A stretch of 64,000 nucleotides of DNA from Streptomyces candidus (GTDB lineage: Bacteria > Actinomycetota > Actinomycetes > Streptomycetales > Streptomycetaceae). This document shows, one piece after another, positions 9,590-19,224 of the stretch. Location: assembly GCF_014207445.1 (NCBI RefSeq), contig NZ_JACHEM010000003.1, forward strand, positions 372,001 through 436,000. Direction: 5' to 3'. Position 1 is the first letter of the stretch. Each line of letters starts with the position of its first letter. The notes under the pieces are model-generated. The model did no database searches, was not told where the DNA came from, and worked only from the letters and a program-made list of their open reading frames with translations. The position numbers and the translations under genes are program-made.

Positions 9590-9674
9590 GGTGCGGAATG
9601 ACTAATTCCCCCTGGTTCCTCCGGCGGGGCGGCCCCACCCAGCCGGACCGGCCGCCCGGCAGGAGGGGCCCCGG

Positions 9675-9899
9675 CTAGGACGGCCAGTACGTGCGTCCCC
9701 ACGCGCTGGGTCCCGGCTGCGGCAGCCGGTGGGCGGCGACCCGGGAGGGGTCGGACCAGGCGGGGCGGGGGGCGGCCGGTCCCGGCGCCGCGGTGCCCGA
9801 GGCCGCGGCGCGGGCCTGGACCACCGCCAGTGCGGCGGCCAGCTCCTCCGGGGTCGGGTTGCCCCGTACGACCTTGATCATGTCGGCCATGATGGTCAC
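9675..9899 (-). CDS. pccE: Propionyl-CoA carboxylase epsilon subunit
   Basis: A 74-residue protein reading MADMIKVVRGNPTPEELAAA, then VVQARAA, a Pro/Ala linker and the Trp-rich tail AWGRTYWPS. The VRGNPTPEELAAL-type helix is the hallmark of the epsilon subunits (PccE/AccE) that bind actinobacterial acyl-CoA carboxylase beta subunits and raise activity. GTG 9899 is preferred (GGAAAGG 6 nt upstream); ATG 9890 gives 71 residues. It follows pccB by 20 bp and must be co-transcribed with it. Confidence 0.9.
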   Translation of the reverse strand: MTIMADMIKVVRGNPTPEELAAALAVVQARAAASGTAAPGPAAPRPAWSDPSRVAAHRLPQPGPSAWGRTYWPS

Positions 9900-9919
9900 C
9901 AACTGCCTTTCCGGAGCTA

Positions 9920-11512
9920 CTAGAGCGGGATGTTGCCGTGCTTCTTCGGGGGCAGGGACTCGCGCTTGGTGCGCAGCTGGCGCAGGCCGCGCACGATGTG
10001 GGCGCGGGTGTCGGACGGCATGATCACCGCGTCGACGTAGCCGCGCTCGGCCGCGACGTAGGGGTTGAGGAGGGTGTCCTCGTAGTCGGCGATCAGTTCG
10101 GCGCGGGTGGCGTCCGGGTCCTCGGCGGCGGCGATGGTGCGGCGGTGCAGGATGTTCACCGCGCCCTGGGCGCCCATGACGGCGACCTGCGCGGTCGGCC
10201 AGGCCAGGTTGAGGTCCGCGCCGAGGTGCTTGGAGCCCATGACGTCGTACGCGCCGCCGAACGCCTTGCGGGTGATGACGGTGATGAGCGGGACGGTCGC
10301 CTCCGCGTACGCGTAGATGAGCTTCGCGCCGCGCCGGATGATCCCGCCGTACTCCTGGTCCACGCCCGGCAGGAAGCCCGGCACGTCGACGAAGGTCAGC
10401 ACGGGCACGTTGAAGGCGTCGCAGGTGCGGACGAACCGCGCGGCCTTCTCGCTCGCGTTGATGTCCAGGCAACCGGCGTACTGCATCGGCTGGTTGGCGA
10501 CGACACCCACCGGGTGGCCCTCGACGCGGCCGAAGCCGGTGAGGATGTTCGGTGCGAACAGGGCCTGGGTCTCCAGGAACTCGCCCTCGTCCAGGACGTG
10601 CTCGATCGCCGTGTGCATGTCGTAGGGCTGGTTGGCGCTGTCCGGGATGAGCGTGTCGAGCGCGCGGTCCTCGTCCGTGGTCTCCAGGTCGGCCTCCTCG
10701 GGGAAGGCGGGGGCCTCGGAGAGGTTGTTCGACGGCAGGTAGGAGAGCAGCGACTTGACGTACTCGATGGCGTCCTTCTCGTCGCCCGCCATGTGGTGCG
10801 CGACCCCGGACGTCGTGTTGTGGGTGCGCGCGCCGCCCAGGTCCTCGAAGCCGACGTCCTCGCCCGTCACCGTCTTGATGACGTCGGGACCCGTGATGAA
10901 CATGTGCGAGGTCTGGTCGACCATCACCGTGAAGTCGGTGATCGCCGGGGAGTACACCGCGCCGCCCGCGCACGGGCCGACGATGAGCGAGATCTGCGGC
11001 ACGACACCGGACGCGTGGACGTTGCGCCGGAAGATCTCCGCGAACAGGCCGAGCGCGACCACGCCCTCCTGGATGCGGGCGCCGCCGCCGTCGTTGATCC
11101 CGACGACCGGACAGCCGGTCTTCAGCGCGAAGTCCATGACCTTGACGATCTTCTCGCCGTACACCTCGCCGAGCGAGCCGCCGAAGATCGTGAAGTCCTG
11201 CGAGTACACGCACACCGGGCGGCCGTCGACGGTTCCGTAACCGGTGACCACGCCGTCCCCGTACGGGCGGTTCCTGTCGATGCCGAAGTTGGTGGAGCGG
11301 TGCCGGGCGAACTCGTCGAGCTCGACGAACGAGCCCTCGTCCATGAGCAGTGCGATCCGCTCGCGCGCCGTCAGCTTGCCCTTGGCGTGCTGCTTCTCCA
11401 CCGCGCGCTCGGACCCCGCGTGGGTGGCCTCTTCGATGCGGCGGCTGAGATCCGCGATCTTTCCCGCGGTGGTGTGGATGTCGGCGTTCTGCGGCTCTTG
11501 CGGTGCGGACAC
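9920..11512 (-). CDS. pccB: Propionyl-CoA carboxylase beta subunit (carboxyltransferase)
   Basis: A 530-residue carboxyltransferase that moves CO2 from biotin to propionyl-CoA, giving methylmalonyl-CoA for odd-chain metabolism and polyketide synthesis. Visible: [25 protein letters not shown], the N-terminal oxyanion loop [30 protein letters not shown], and the C-terminal half with [23 protein letters not shown] and [15 protein letters not shown]. The acyl-CoA specificity residue in the [15 protein letters not shown] segment is Asp, as reported for PccB. GTG 11512 has an upstream GGGAG. The further-open N-terminus is promoter sequence. Forms an operon with pccE. Confidence 0.96.
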   Translation of the reverse strand: MSAPQEPQNADIHTTAGKIADLSRRIEEATHAGSERAVEKQHAKGKLTARERIALLMDEGSFVELDEFARHRSTNFGIDRNRPYGDGVVTGYGTVDGRPVCVYSQDFTIFGGSLGEVYGEKIVKVMDFALKTGCPVVGINDGGGARIQEGVVALGLFAEIFRRNVHASGVVPQISLIVGPCAGGAVYSPAITDFTVMVDQTSHMFITGPDVIKTVTGEDVGFEDLGGARTHNTTSGVAHHMAGDEKDAIEYVKSLLSYLPSNNLSEAPAFPEEADLETTDEDRALDTLIPDSANQPYDMHTAIEHVLDEGEFLETQALFAPNILTGFGRVEGHPVGVVANQPMQYAGCLDINASEKAARFVRTCDAFNVPVLTFVDVPGFLPGVDQEYGGIIRRGAKLIYAYAEATVPLITVITRKAFGGAYDVMGSKHLGADLNLAWPTAQVAVMGAQGAVNILHRRTIAAAEDPDATRAELIADYEDTLLNPYVAAERGYVDAVIMPSDTRAHIVRGLRQLRTKRESLPPKKHGNIPL

Positions 11513-11658
11513 GGGGATGCGGCTCCCTGCTTCGACTGCGTCGACGCGCCAAGCGGGCCAGGCGTCAACGGCGACGGTACGGACGGCTACTGACCCGTAG
11601 CGTAGCCGCGGGACCGCTGGTCGGCAGTGCGTCGTTTGCCACACCTACGCTGGGTTGC

Positions 11659-12531
11659 ATGACGCCTCCCGATGCTTCAGACACCCCCCGGCCGGACCGC
11701 TGGAACAACCTCGACCGGCCCCCCCTCAACGAGCCGGCCCTGCGCCGCGCGCTGGTCCGCGAAGGCGGGCTGTGGACCTCGCTCGACGTGGTCGCCGCGA
11801 CCGGCTCGACCAACAGCGACCTCGCCGGACGCGGGGATTCCGCCCCGGAGGGCGCGGTGCTCGTCGCCGAGGAGCAGACGCACGGACGCGGGCGCCTCGA
11901 CCGCACCTGGTCGGCGCCCGCCCGCTCGGGACTCTTCTTCTCCGTACTGCTCAAGCCGGGGGAGGGCGTTCCGGGGGAGCGCTGGGGCTGGCTGCCGCTG
12001 CTCACCGGCGTCGCCGTCGCCGCCGCGCTGAGCCGGGAGGCCGGGGTGGACACGGCACTCAAGTGGCCCAACGACCTCCTGGTCACCGTCGACGGGGAGG
12101 AACGGAAGGCGGGCGGCATCCTCGCGGAACGCGTGGGCGACGGAGTCGTGATCGGCGTTGGGCTCAACGTCTCCCTGCGTGCCGACGAGCTCCCCGTGCC
12201 GGCCGCCGGGTCGCTCGCCCTCGCCGGGGCGGTCTCCACCGACCGGGACACCCTGCTGCGGGCCGTCCTGCGCTCGATCGAGCAGTGGTACGGGGAGTGG
12301 CGCGACGCCGGCGGCGACCCGGCGGCGTGCCGCCTCCAGGAGGCGTACGCGGCGGGCTGCGCGACGCTGGGCCGCACGGTCCGCGCGGAACTCCCGGGCG
12401 GCCACGTCCTGACCGGCGAGGCGGTCGCCGTGGACGGGGACGGCCGGCTGGTCATCGGCACGGCGGAGGGCGTGCAGCAGCCGGTGGGCGCCGGCGACAT
12501 CGTGCACCTGCGCGCGGGGCGGGACCAGTAG
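11659..12531 (+). CDS. birA: Biotin--[acetyl-CoA-carboxylase] ligase
   Basis: A monofunctional 290-residue ligase that attaches biotin to the AccA2-type carrier Lys. It lacks the N-terminal DNA-binding domain of E. coli BirA. Visible: TGSTNSDL (about 49), the biotinyl-AMP loop HGRGRLDRTW (75-84), LKWPNDLLV with the catalytic Lys, KAGGILAE, and the C-terminal SH3-like cap. The ATG at 11659 starts 146 bp from the divergent pccB start, so enzyme and substrate genes share a promoter region. Confidence 0.95.
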   Translation: MTPPDASDTPRPDRWNNLDRPPLNEPALRRALVREGGLWTSLDVVAATGSTNSDLAGRGDSAPEGAVLVAEEQTHGRGRLDRTWSAPARSGLFFSVLLKPGEGVPGERWGWLPLLTGVAVAAALSREAGVDTALKWPNDLLVTVDGEERKAGGILAERVGDGVVIGVGLNVSLRADELPVPAAGSLALAGAVSTDRDTLLRAVLRSIEQWYGEWRDAGGDPAACRLQEAYAAGCATLGRTVRAELPGGHVLTGEAVAVDGDGRLVIGTAEGVQQPVGAGDIVHLRAGRDQ

Positions 12532-12939
12532 CGGAGGCGGGACGAGTGGCGGGACCGGCAGCGGGAGCAGAGGCGGAGGCGGGACCAGCAGCGGAGCCGG
12601 GACGGGCAGCGCGGCCGGGAGCGGAAGCGGACGAGTGACGGGGCCGGTGGCGCCGACGGGGTCAGCAACGAGGCCGGGACCCGGGGCGGGACCCCGGGCG
12701 GGGCGCGCCCGGTCGGTGCGGGCGCCGGAAACCGCACGGCCGGTCCCGCGACCCCGCCCGACGACACCCGCCCCACCGGCCCCCCGCGCGGGGAGTGAGC
12801 CACGGCACATCTGCCGTATCGTTGAGGCGACCCGCGTCACGCGGTCCGTGACCGGGCGCCACAGGACGGGTCGCGAGAGATCGACAGGCGGCGGTAGGGC
12901 AGTGCGGGCAGTGCGCAGGGAACGGGCAGGAGGCGGCAG
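12532..12939. other. Intergenic region with degenerate GGGACNAGCAGCGG-type repeats; cya leader
   Basis: From 12535 to about 12640 the sequence is a degenerate array of short units such as GCGGGACCAGCAGCGGAGCC. The frames across it are simple Gly/Arg/Ala sequence and probably not coding. The remainder (12640-12939) is the upstream region of cya, with a more promoter-like, less extreme composition at 12800-12850. Confidence 0.5.
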
Positions 12940-14187
12940 GTGACCGTCGACGGCACTACGTCCGACGGGGACGCGGATCCCTCCGGCCCCGAGGCCCCCC
13001 GGAGTCCCGGGGGTCCCCAGGACCCTCAGTCCCCTACTCCGGCGACTCCGCAGCGCCCCCCGGACGTCTACAAGACCCCGCCCCCGCCCCCCGTCTTCCA
13101 CGAGGTCGACCACACCGCCGAGCCCTCGGACGATCCCCTCGCGATCCGCCTGGAGCAGCTCATCCTCGGCGCCGAGCGGCGCTACACCGCGTTCCAGGCC
13201 GCCCGCACCGCCGGTGTCTCCATGGACCTCGCCTCCCGTTTCTGGCGCGCCATGGGCTTCCCGGACATCGGCCAGGCCAAGGCGCTCACCGAAGCGGACG
13301 TTCTCGCCCTGCGCCGCCTGGCCGGCCTCGTCGAGGCGGGCCTGCTCAGCGAGCCGATGGCCGTTCAGGTCGCCCGTTCCACCGGACAGACCACCGCCCG
13401 GCTGGCCGAATGGCAGATCGACAGCTTCCTGGAGGGCCTCACCGAGCCTCCCGAGCCCGGCATGACGCGCACCGAGGTGACGTATCCGCTGGTCGAGCTG
13501 CTCCTCCCGGAACTTCAGGAGTTCCTCGTCTACGTGTGGCGCCGCCAGCTCGCCGCCGCCACCGGCCGGGTCGTGCAGGCCGCCGACGACGACGAGATGG
13601 TGGACCGCCGTCTGGCCGTCGGCTTCGCGGACCTGGTCGGCTTCACCCGTCTCACCCGCCGTCTCGAAGAGGAGGAGCTCGGCGAACTCGTCGAAGCGTT
13701 CGAGACCACGTGCGCCGACCTCGTCGCCGCCCACGGCGGACGCCTCATCAAGACCCTCGGCGACGAGGTCCTCTACTGCGCCGACGACGCGGGCACCGCC
13801 GCCGAGATCGCCCTGCGCCTCATCGAGACCCTCTCCAACGACCAGACGATGCCCGCCCTGCGCGTCGGCATCGCCTTCGGCACGGTCACCACCCGCATGG
13901 GCGACGTCTTCGGCACCACCGTGAACCTGGCGAGCCGGCTCACCTCGATAGCGCCCAAGGACACCGTCCTGGTCGACGGCGCGCTCGCCGAGGAACTGTC
14001 CCGCACCGGTGACGCCCCCGTCTCGGAGGCGGAGGCCGCCGCGGAGGCGGAGAAGGCGGAGAAGGAGGGCACCGAGTCGCCCACGTACCGCTTCGGCCTC
14101 CAGCCGATGTGGCAGCGCCCGGTCCGCGGCCTCGGCATGGTCGAACCGTGGATGCTGGCCCGCCGCGCCAAGCCCGACCCCTCCTGA
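12940..14187 (+). CDS. cya: Class III adenylate cyclase
   Basis: A 415-residue soluble cyclase making cAMP, which in Streptomyces feeds Crp control of germination, development and antibiotic genes. A Pro-rich N-terminus is followed by an N-terminal helical domain (about 65-200) and the catalytic domain with GFADLVGFTRLTRR (metal Asp231), IKTLGDEVLY (substrate-specifying Lys271 and Asp275) and TTVNLASRL (transition-state Asn329/Arg333). All residues needed for ATP cyclisation in a homodimer are present. GTG 12940 has GGAGG 6 nt upstream. A Crp-type palindrome occurs much later in this window (61246). Confidence 0.94.
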   Translation: MTVDGTTSDGDADPSGPEAPRSPGGPQDPQSPTPATPQRPPDVYKTPPPPPVFHEVDHTAEPSDDPLAIRLEQLILGAERRYTAFQAARTAGVSMDLASRFWRAMGFPDIGQAKALTEADVLALRRLAGLVEAGLLSEPMAVQVARSTGQTTARLAEWQIDSFLEGLTEPPEPGMTRTEVTYPLVELLLPELQEFLVYVWRRQLAAATGRVVQAADDDEMVDRRLAVGFADLVGFTRLTRRLEEEELGELVEAFETTCADLVAAHGGRLIKTLGDEVLYCADDAGTAAEIALRLIETLSNDQTMPALRVGIAFGTVTTRMGDVFGTTVNLASRLTSIAPKDTVLVDGALAEELSRTGDAPVSEAEAAAEAEKAEKEGTESPTYRFGLQPMWQRPVRGLGMVEPWMLARRAKPDPS

Positions 14188-14319
14188 CGGTCACCCCCGG
14201 CCGGCCGCCCGCGCCCCGCCCGCCCGCGCCCTGCGCCGGGCGCCCGGCCGCCCCCTTCCTGACCGGCCGACGGCGCGCCTAAGATCCCCGGGAAACGATC
14301 GTTAACCGGAGGGTGCGGC

Positions 14320-15132
14320 ATGAGCGGCGACGAGCAGCGGTACGGCGAATTCGTAGCGGTACGACGTCATGGCGACGGCGGTCACGTCGCCGAGCTGGTC
14401 CTGGACCGCCCCAAGGCGATGAACGCGGTGTCCAGTGCGATGGCCGCCTCCCTCACCGAGGCGTGCGCGGCCCTCGCGGCCGACCCCACCGTCCGTACGA
14501 CCGTCCTGACCTCCTCGAACGACCGCGCCTTCTGCGTCGGCGCCGACCTCAAGGAGCGCAACTCCCTCACCGACGCCGAACTCGTCCGCCAGCGCCCGGC
14601 CGCCCGCGCCGCGTACACCGGCGTCCTCGACCTCCCCATGCCCGCCGTCGCCGCCGTCCACGGCTTCGCCCTCGGCGGCGGCTACGAACTGGCCCTGGCC
14701 TGTGACGTCATCGTCGCCGACGCGTCGGCCGTCGTCGGGCTTCCCGAGGTGTCCGTGGGCGTCCTGCCCGGCGGCGGCGGCACGCAGCTCCTGCCGCGCC
14801 GGGTGGGTGCGGCGAGGGCGGCGGAGCTGGTGTTCACCGCGCGCCGGGTGGCGGCGGCGGAGGCCGCGGAGCTGGGCCTGGTCGACGTCCTCGCCCCCGA
14901 CGGCGGCGACGCGCGCGAGGAGGCCCTCGCGCTGGCGGCCCGGATCGCCGCCAACTCCCCCGTCGGGCTGCGGGCCGCGAAGAAGGCCATGCGGCTGGGC
15001 CAGGGCCTGGACCTGCGGGCGGGCCTGGAGGTGGAGGACGCGGCGTGGCGTTCGGTGGCGTTCTCGGGCGACCGGGCCGAGGGCGTGGCGGCGTTCAACG
15101 AGAAGCGGAAGCCGCAGTGGCCCGGCGAGTGA
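14320..15132 (+). CDS. Enoyl-CoA hydratase/isomerase family protein
   Basis: A 270-residue crotonase-fold enzyme, probably hydrating 2-enoyl-CoA. The LVLDRPKAMNAVS opening, the oxyanion-hole segment AFCVGADLKER and both catalytic glutamates are present (Glu123 in ALGGGYELALACD, Glu143 in GLPEVSVGVLPGGGGTQ). The C-terminal AFNEKRKPQWPG matches the hydratase trimerisation tail. ATG 14320 has GGAGGG 5-10 nt upstream. It stands alone between cya and the GGDEF gene. Chain-length preference unknown. Confidence 0.93.
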   Translation: MSGDEQRYGEFVAVRRHGDGGHVAELVLDRPKAMNAVSSAMAASLTEACAALAADPTVRTTVLTSSNDRAFCVGADLKERNSLTDAELVRQRPAARAAYTGVLDLPMPAVAAVHGFALGGGYELALACDVIVADASAVVGLPEVSVGVLPGGGGTQLLPRRVGAARAAELVFTARRVAAAEAAELGLVDVLAPDGGDAREEALALAARIAANSPVGLRAAKKAMRLGQGLDLRAGLEVEDAAWRSVAFSGDRAEGVAAFNEKRKPQWPGE

Positions 15133-15261
15133 CGCCCGCGGCGGCCGTGCGCGCACCCGTGCGGTCCGGTCCCGTCCTCGGTGGCCCCCGTACGGCCTCC
15201 TGGTGACCCGGACCGCCCCTCCCGAGCGGGGGATCAGGCAAAACATGCCTAACCTGTACTA

Positions 15262-16473
15262 ATGGGTGAAAACGTGCGTGTGAGGGCCGTGGTCGCGCTG
15301 GCGCAGGCGATGGCGGCCGCCCACACGCCCCGCGAGAGCTGGCGGGCGGCCGCGCTGGGGGCACGGGATGCGCTCAGCGGCAGCTTCGCCGCGCTCTCCG
15401 TATGGGAACGGGAGGCGGGCCGGCTGCGGGTCCTGGTCAACGAGGGCGAGCGCGCGCCGGGCGAAGAGGAGTTTCCCGAGGACGAGACGTACCCCGTCCA
15501 CCAGTTCCCCGAGATCACCGAGTTTTTGCACGAGCAGTGGGCGGGGGGCGGCGAGCCGGACGCGTGGGTGGAGACGGCGGACGGCGACCGCGACCCGGAC
15601 ACCGGGTCCGGAAAGGGCGGGGGCAGCGACCGGGGAGACCGACGCCGGAGGCCGTCCCCCGCGCCGTTCGGGGTGTGGGGGAGGGTCGCCGCCCTGCGCC
15701 GCCGGGGCCGCGGCTGCTGCGTCGTCGCACCGGTCGTGCTGCACGGCAGGGCGTGGGGCGAGCTGTACGTGGCCCGCGCCGTCGGCGAGCCGGTCTTCGA
15801 CCGGGCGGACGCCGACTTCGCGACCGTGCTCGCCTCGGTCATCGCCGCCGGGATCGTCCAGACCGAACGCCTGGAGGAGGTCCGCAAACTCGCCTTCACC
15901 GACCCCCTGACGGGTCTCGCCAACCGCAGAGCCGTCGACATACGCCTGGACGAGGCCCTCGAAGCGCACCGGGACACCGGAGCCGTCGTCAGCCTGGCCG
16001 TCTGCGACGTGAACGGCCTCAAATGGGTCAACGACACCCTCGGCCACGCCACCGGCGACCGCCTGCTGGAACGTTTCGGCTGCGTCCTCTCGCGCTGCGG
16101 CGCCATGCTCCCCGGCACGCTCGCCGCCCGCCTCGGCGGCGACGAGTTCTGCCTCCTGACCGTCGGCCCGACGGCCGACGAGGTGGTCCGGGTCGCCGAC
16201 GAACTCTGCCACCGCGCGGCCGAGCTGGAGTTCGGCGACGGCGTCGCCTGCGGCATCGCCTCCACCGGCGACCCCATCGGCGAGATCACCTCCGCCCGCC
16301 GCCTCTTCCGACTGGCGGACGCCGCCCAGTACCGCGCCAAGGCCGCCCGCTCGGCGAAGCCGGTGGTGGCGGGGCGCGACGGCGAGGTCATCCCGCTGGC
16401 CGAGACACCGCAGGAACGCGGAACGGGCGAACGCCGACGTTTCCGCGGCGCGGCGGGTCGCGACGGGCGGTAG
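15262..16473 (+). CDS. Diguanylate cyclase with N-terminal GAF-like domain
   Basis: 403 residues. The N-terminal 200 residues look like a GAF-type sensor interrupted by a Gly/Asp/Arg-rich loop (about 105-130). The C-terminal GGDEF domain shows FTDPLTGLANRRA, CDVNGLKWVND and an intact RLGGDEF active site (GGDEF 292-296), so synthesis of c-di-GMP is expected. The I-site (RxxD before the active site) is LPGT (283-286), so product inhibition is probably lost. The position next to hutH in the ancestral order suggests the Streptomyces CdgE-type protein (name from memory). c-di-GMP controls BldD and sporulation. Confidence 0.9.
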   Translation: MGENVRVRAVVALAQAMAAAHTPRESWRAAALGARDALSGSFAALSVWEREAGRLRVLVNEGERAPGEEEFPEDETYPVHQFPEITEFLHEQWAGGGEPDAWVETADGDRDPDTGSGKGGGSDRGDRRRRPSPAPFGVWGRVAALRRRGRGCCVVAPVVLHGRAWGELYVARAVGEPVFDRADADFATVLASVIAAGIVQTERLEEVRKLAFTDPLTGLANRRAVDIRLDEALEAHRDTGAVVSLAVCDVNGLKWVNDTLGHATGDRLLERFGCVLSRCGAMLPGTLAARLGGDEFCLLTVGPTADEVVRVADELCHRAAELEFGDGVACGIASTGDPIGEITSARRLFRLADAAQYRAKAARSAKPVVAGRDGEVIPLAETPQERGTGERRRFRGAAGRDGR

Positions 16474-16625
16474 CCGGGGCGCGGTCCGTACCGGGGGCGG
16501 CGGGGCCTGGAACGGCCCGGTCCGCGCGAAGGGGCGGCGGGCGTCGCGCGCCGGACCGAGGACGCCGGGCCCAGCGCGACTCGTTCACGCGGGGTGCGGT
16601 GGTCGTCCTGCCGGGGAGGCCTGAC

Positions 16626-16766
16626 TCAGCGTACGAGTCCCACGCCGCGCCCCAACGCCCCGTTCACCAAGGCGGCTATGGCCTGCGCGCTGACGGATCG
16701 CCCCACCGCACCGCACGCCTCGGGGCCGCAGCAGGTCCGCGGGCCCGCCCCCGCATTCAGGATCAT
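16626..16766 (-). CDS. 46-residue small ORF translationally coupled to the ECF sigma gene
   Basis: ATG at 16766 overlaps the sigma factor stop (ATGA) and opens a 46-codon frame starting MILNAGAGPRTCCGPEACGA and ending GRGVGLVR. Three cysteines cluster near residues 12-18, followed by an Ala/Val-rich helix. The stop-start overlap is the main argument that it is real. It does not resemble a zinc anti-sigma factor that I recognise. Could be spurious. Confidence 0.4.
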   Translation of the reverse strand: MILNAGAGPRTCCGPEACGAVGRSVSAQAIAALVNGALGRGVGLVR

Positions 16767-17278
16767 GCGGTGCCCTCTCCCTCCCCCTCACCTGTGACGA
16801 GCCTGCGGTCAAGTCGTTTCCGCGCACGCGCCAGGCGCATGGATGCCGCCTTCTCGGTGATCCCGAGGATCTCCGCGATCTCCGCGGTACGGAACCCGGC
16901 GATCATCAGGTTCACCGCCTGGCGGTCGTTGTGGTCGAGTTGGGCGATCGCCTCGGCCAGGACCACCGGTACGACCGCCTCGTACGTGGGGTCGACTCCA
17001 GGAATGCATCGGAGCATCCCCTGTTGGAGCGCACCCGATTCTCGGGCACCCTTCCTCTCCGCGTTGGAGATGTGCCCCAGAGCGATCTTGTAGGTCAAGG
17101 TGCGCAACTGCCGTAAGCCCACGTCGTCGGTGGGAACGGGCACCTCTTTGCGCCAGATGGTCAACATCGTTTCGCTGGCCAGGTCCTCGGCGAGCCCGGA
17201 AGGGAATCTCGCCCGGATGAAACGGTGCACCTTCGGAAGCATGTCTGCGAAGAACTCGCTATAGAAAACGTCCCTCAT
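16763..17278 (-). CDS. ECF-type RNA polymerase sigma factor
   Basis: 171 residues with sigma region 2 (EFFADMLPKVHRFIRARF, then LAEDLASETMLTIWRKE) and region 4 (LAEAIAQLDHNDRQAVNLMIAGF, AEILGITEKAASMRLARARKRLDRRL). ATG 17278 is chosen because GGGGGAGG lies 7 nt upstream; the longer frame adds Arg-rich junk. It is divergent from the secreted amidase gene, so the 294-bp gap probably holds its own target promoter. No classical anti-sigma gene follows, only the 46-codon ORF. Confidence 0.9.
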   Translation of the reverse strand: MRDVFYSEFFADMLPKVHRFIRARFPSGLAEDLASETMLTIWRKEVPVPTDDVGLRQLRTLTYKIALGHISNAERKGARESGALQQGMLRCIPGVDPTYEAVVPVVLAEAIAQLDHNDRQAVNLMIAGFRTAEIAEILGITEKAASMRLARARKRLDRRLVTGEGEGEGTA

Positions 17279-17572
17279 CCGGCGCCTCCCCCGAGCGCGT
17301 CCGTTGACACATCGCGCTGAAGGAGGCCGTGCCGAGGCAGCATCCCCCTGGATGCCACGTGCCCCTGGGAGACCGACCGGCAGGCCGCATTCAGGGATGC
17401 GTTCCCCCCTTCGGCAGCGTAACAAGCCCTCGACGCACCGGTGTTCGTAACCGGCAGCGCAGCCGGTGATTCATTCGGCCGGGCCTGTGGGATTTTTCGA
17501 TCCGGTGACATCAGGTGGTTCGAAGCCACCCCCATCGAGGTGAATGGGGGGCTCCGACCCACGGGGGATGAA

Positions 17573-18817
17573 GTGAAGCAATTGAATCGAACACGAAGAG
17601 GCGACACCCAGGAGTCCGAGGTCCACGCAGAAGAGGCCGCGCCGAGGGGCAGGGCCGGCGTCGCACTGATAGGCGCGCTGACGCTGCTCACTGGGCTGCT
17701 GACGGCCACTGTCTCCACTGCGTCGGCCGAGCCTCTGAGGGACTCGCGCGGCGTCACGCTGGCAGCGGCCGACCTCGCCGGCGCCGTCGAGCACATCAAC
17801 CGCAAGATCTACGTCGAGAAGCAGAACACGTCCGCCGCCGGACTTCAGCGATCCGTGGGCAAAGACGTGTCACGGCTCGCCGCTGAACCTCGCGCGCTCC
17901 GTTCCCTCGCTGCTGAGGCGAGCAGGATGGGCGATGTCGCCGAAGAGTTCCACGCCGACGGCAGGATCAAGGTCACCGATGTCGACGCGTCGATCGAGCG
18001 CGTGGTGACCGACGGTGGCGTCCGGTTCGTCACGCTGCACATCGCAAGGACACTGGGCGACGGCCAGGTGTGGGAGGAACTGCAGCCGTACGCGGTGATC
18101 GACGCACCGCTCGGCACGTTGCGGCCGGGCCAGTTCTTCGCCGTTGACGGTGAAGCAGTGCAGTTCGATCAGGTTCCCGCCGAACTGCTCGACTTCGACA
18201 GTGTGCCGAAGTTCGATCCGGCCGAGTTCACCGACCCCGGTCTGAAGGCACCACTCGTCCCCGCGTCCGATCCGGCGGTCGCACCGTCCTCGACGAAGCC
18301 GTTGGCCAAGGACGAGACACCGGGCGGGTTCGAGACCCGGGCACTGAGCGCGGCCAACCGGACCAAGGTGAAGAACTACGCCCTGAAACACGCACTGAGC
18401 CCCAACCGCTCGTACCACGAGTGGTCGCAGGACTGCACCAACTTCGTGTCGCAGTCGCTCAAAGCGGGAGGCTGGAAGCACGACCTGGGCTGGTACCGCA
18501 GCGACGGCAACTGGTGGTACACCGGGAACGTCGGAATACGTGCTTCGTGGACGTGGGCCGGCGCTCCCAACTTCTTCCGCTTCGCGCGGATCGAGTCCAA
18601 GCGGGCAACCGGATGGTCGAACGTCTACCAGTTGCGAGTCGGTGACATCCTTCAGTATGCGAACAGCACCAGCTACAACAACATGGTGCATTCGATGGTG
18701 ACCACCGGGCACAGTCGCGGAGTCCCGCTGCTCTCGTATCACACGTCCAACACCAAGAACAAGCCGTTCACCGCGATGAACAGCAAGGGAAGGACATGGT
18801 GGGCAAACAAGGTGTGA
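17573..18817 (+). CDS. Secreted amidase-domain (Amidase_6, NlpC/P60-like) protein
   Basis: 414 residues. Basic N-terminus, then a hydrophobic segment VALIGALTLLTGLLTATVSTASA, giving a Sec signal with AxA-type cleavage after SASA/SAE. A long variable region (about 45-255) follows. The C-terminal domain carries NRSYHEWSQDCTNFVSQSLKAGG, with the presumptive catalytic Cys in DCTNF, and MVHSMVTTGHS supplying the His. That DCTNFVSQ/His pattern defines the putative amidase family PF12671, cell-wall or peptide hydrolases. GTG 17573 sits just after GGGGGATG. Its stop overlaps the start of the lipoprotein gene. Confidence 0.82.
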   Translation: MKQLNRTRRGDTQESEVHAEEAAPRGRAGVALIGALTLLTGLLTATVSTASAEPLRDSRGVTLAAADLAGAVEHINRKIYVEKQNTSAAGLQRSVGKDVSRLAAEPRALRSLAAEASRMGDVAEEFHADGRIKVTDVDASIERVVTDGGVRFVTLHIARTLGDGQVWEELQPYAVIDAPLGTLRPGQFFAVDGEAVQFDQVPAELLDFDSVPKFDPAEFTDPGLKAPLVPASDPAVAPSSTKPLAKDETPGGFETRALSAANRTKVKNYALKHALSPNRSYHEWSQDCTNFVSQSLKAGGWKHDLGWYRSDGNWWYTGNVGIRASWTWAGAPNFFRFARIESKRATGWSNVYQLRVGDILQYANSTSYNNMVHSMVTTGHSRGVPLLSYHTSNTKNKPFTAMNSKGRTWWANKV

Positions 18818-19224
18818 GCAGGACCATGGGCCGTCTGCCGGTTTGGCTCGCCCTCGTGGCGTCGGTGGGCCTGCTGGCAACGGCAACGGCCTGCGGAAGG
18901 ACCGGCTGCGGGAGTGGTGCGAAGTCCGGCGAGGAGGCAGTGCGGCAGTTCCTGGGTGCGGCGACGGCCCAGAACAAGTCCGAGGAGGAAGTCTGCCGAT
19001 ACCTCCAGAAGGGCGAGAGCGTCGATGAGGCGGTCGCATGGGTCGCCGAGCTCGACACCGCCGGAGGTACGGACGCGCTCGATGTCCGTGAGCGCCGCGG
19101 GGACCGGATGGGGGCCGAGCATCGGTTCGCCCTCGGACCCGCATCGGCACCGATCGCCGACCTTGCTGTCCTTGAGGTCGACGGGCGGTTCGTCGTGTCG
19201 GTGACCGGCAGCACGAAAAAGTAG
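18814..19224 (+). CDS. Small putative lipoprotein
   Basis: About 136 residues. Signal LPVWLALVASVGLLATATAC ends in a Cys with an atypical lipobox (ATAC); the mature part is acidic, with SGEEAVRQFLGAATAQNKSEEEVC and FVVSVTGSTKK at the end, resembling small NTF2-like or DUF4878-type lipoproteins. GTG 18814 overlaps the amidase stop (GTGTGA), implying coupling; ATG 18796 would start inside the amidase frame. Function unknown, presumably with the secreted amidase. Confidence 0.65.
   Translation: MSRTMGRLPVWLALVASVGLLATATACGRTGCGSGAKSGEEAVRQFLGAATAQNKSEEEVCRYLQKGESVDEAVAWVAELDTAGGTDALDVRERRGDRMGAEHRFALGPASAPIADLAVLEVDGRFVVSVTGSTKK

Noticed and set aside
9675..11552. 625-codon open frame through pccB on the minus strand
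   Set aside because: It is the out-of-frame shadow of pccB; only its last 74 codons (pccE) are real. The rest is Arg/His/Gly-rich with no family match.
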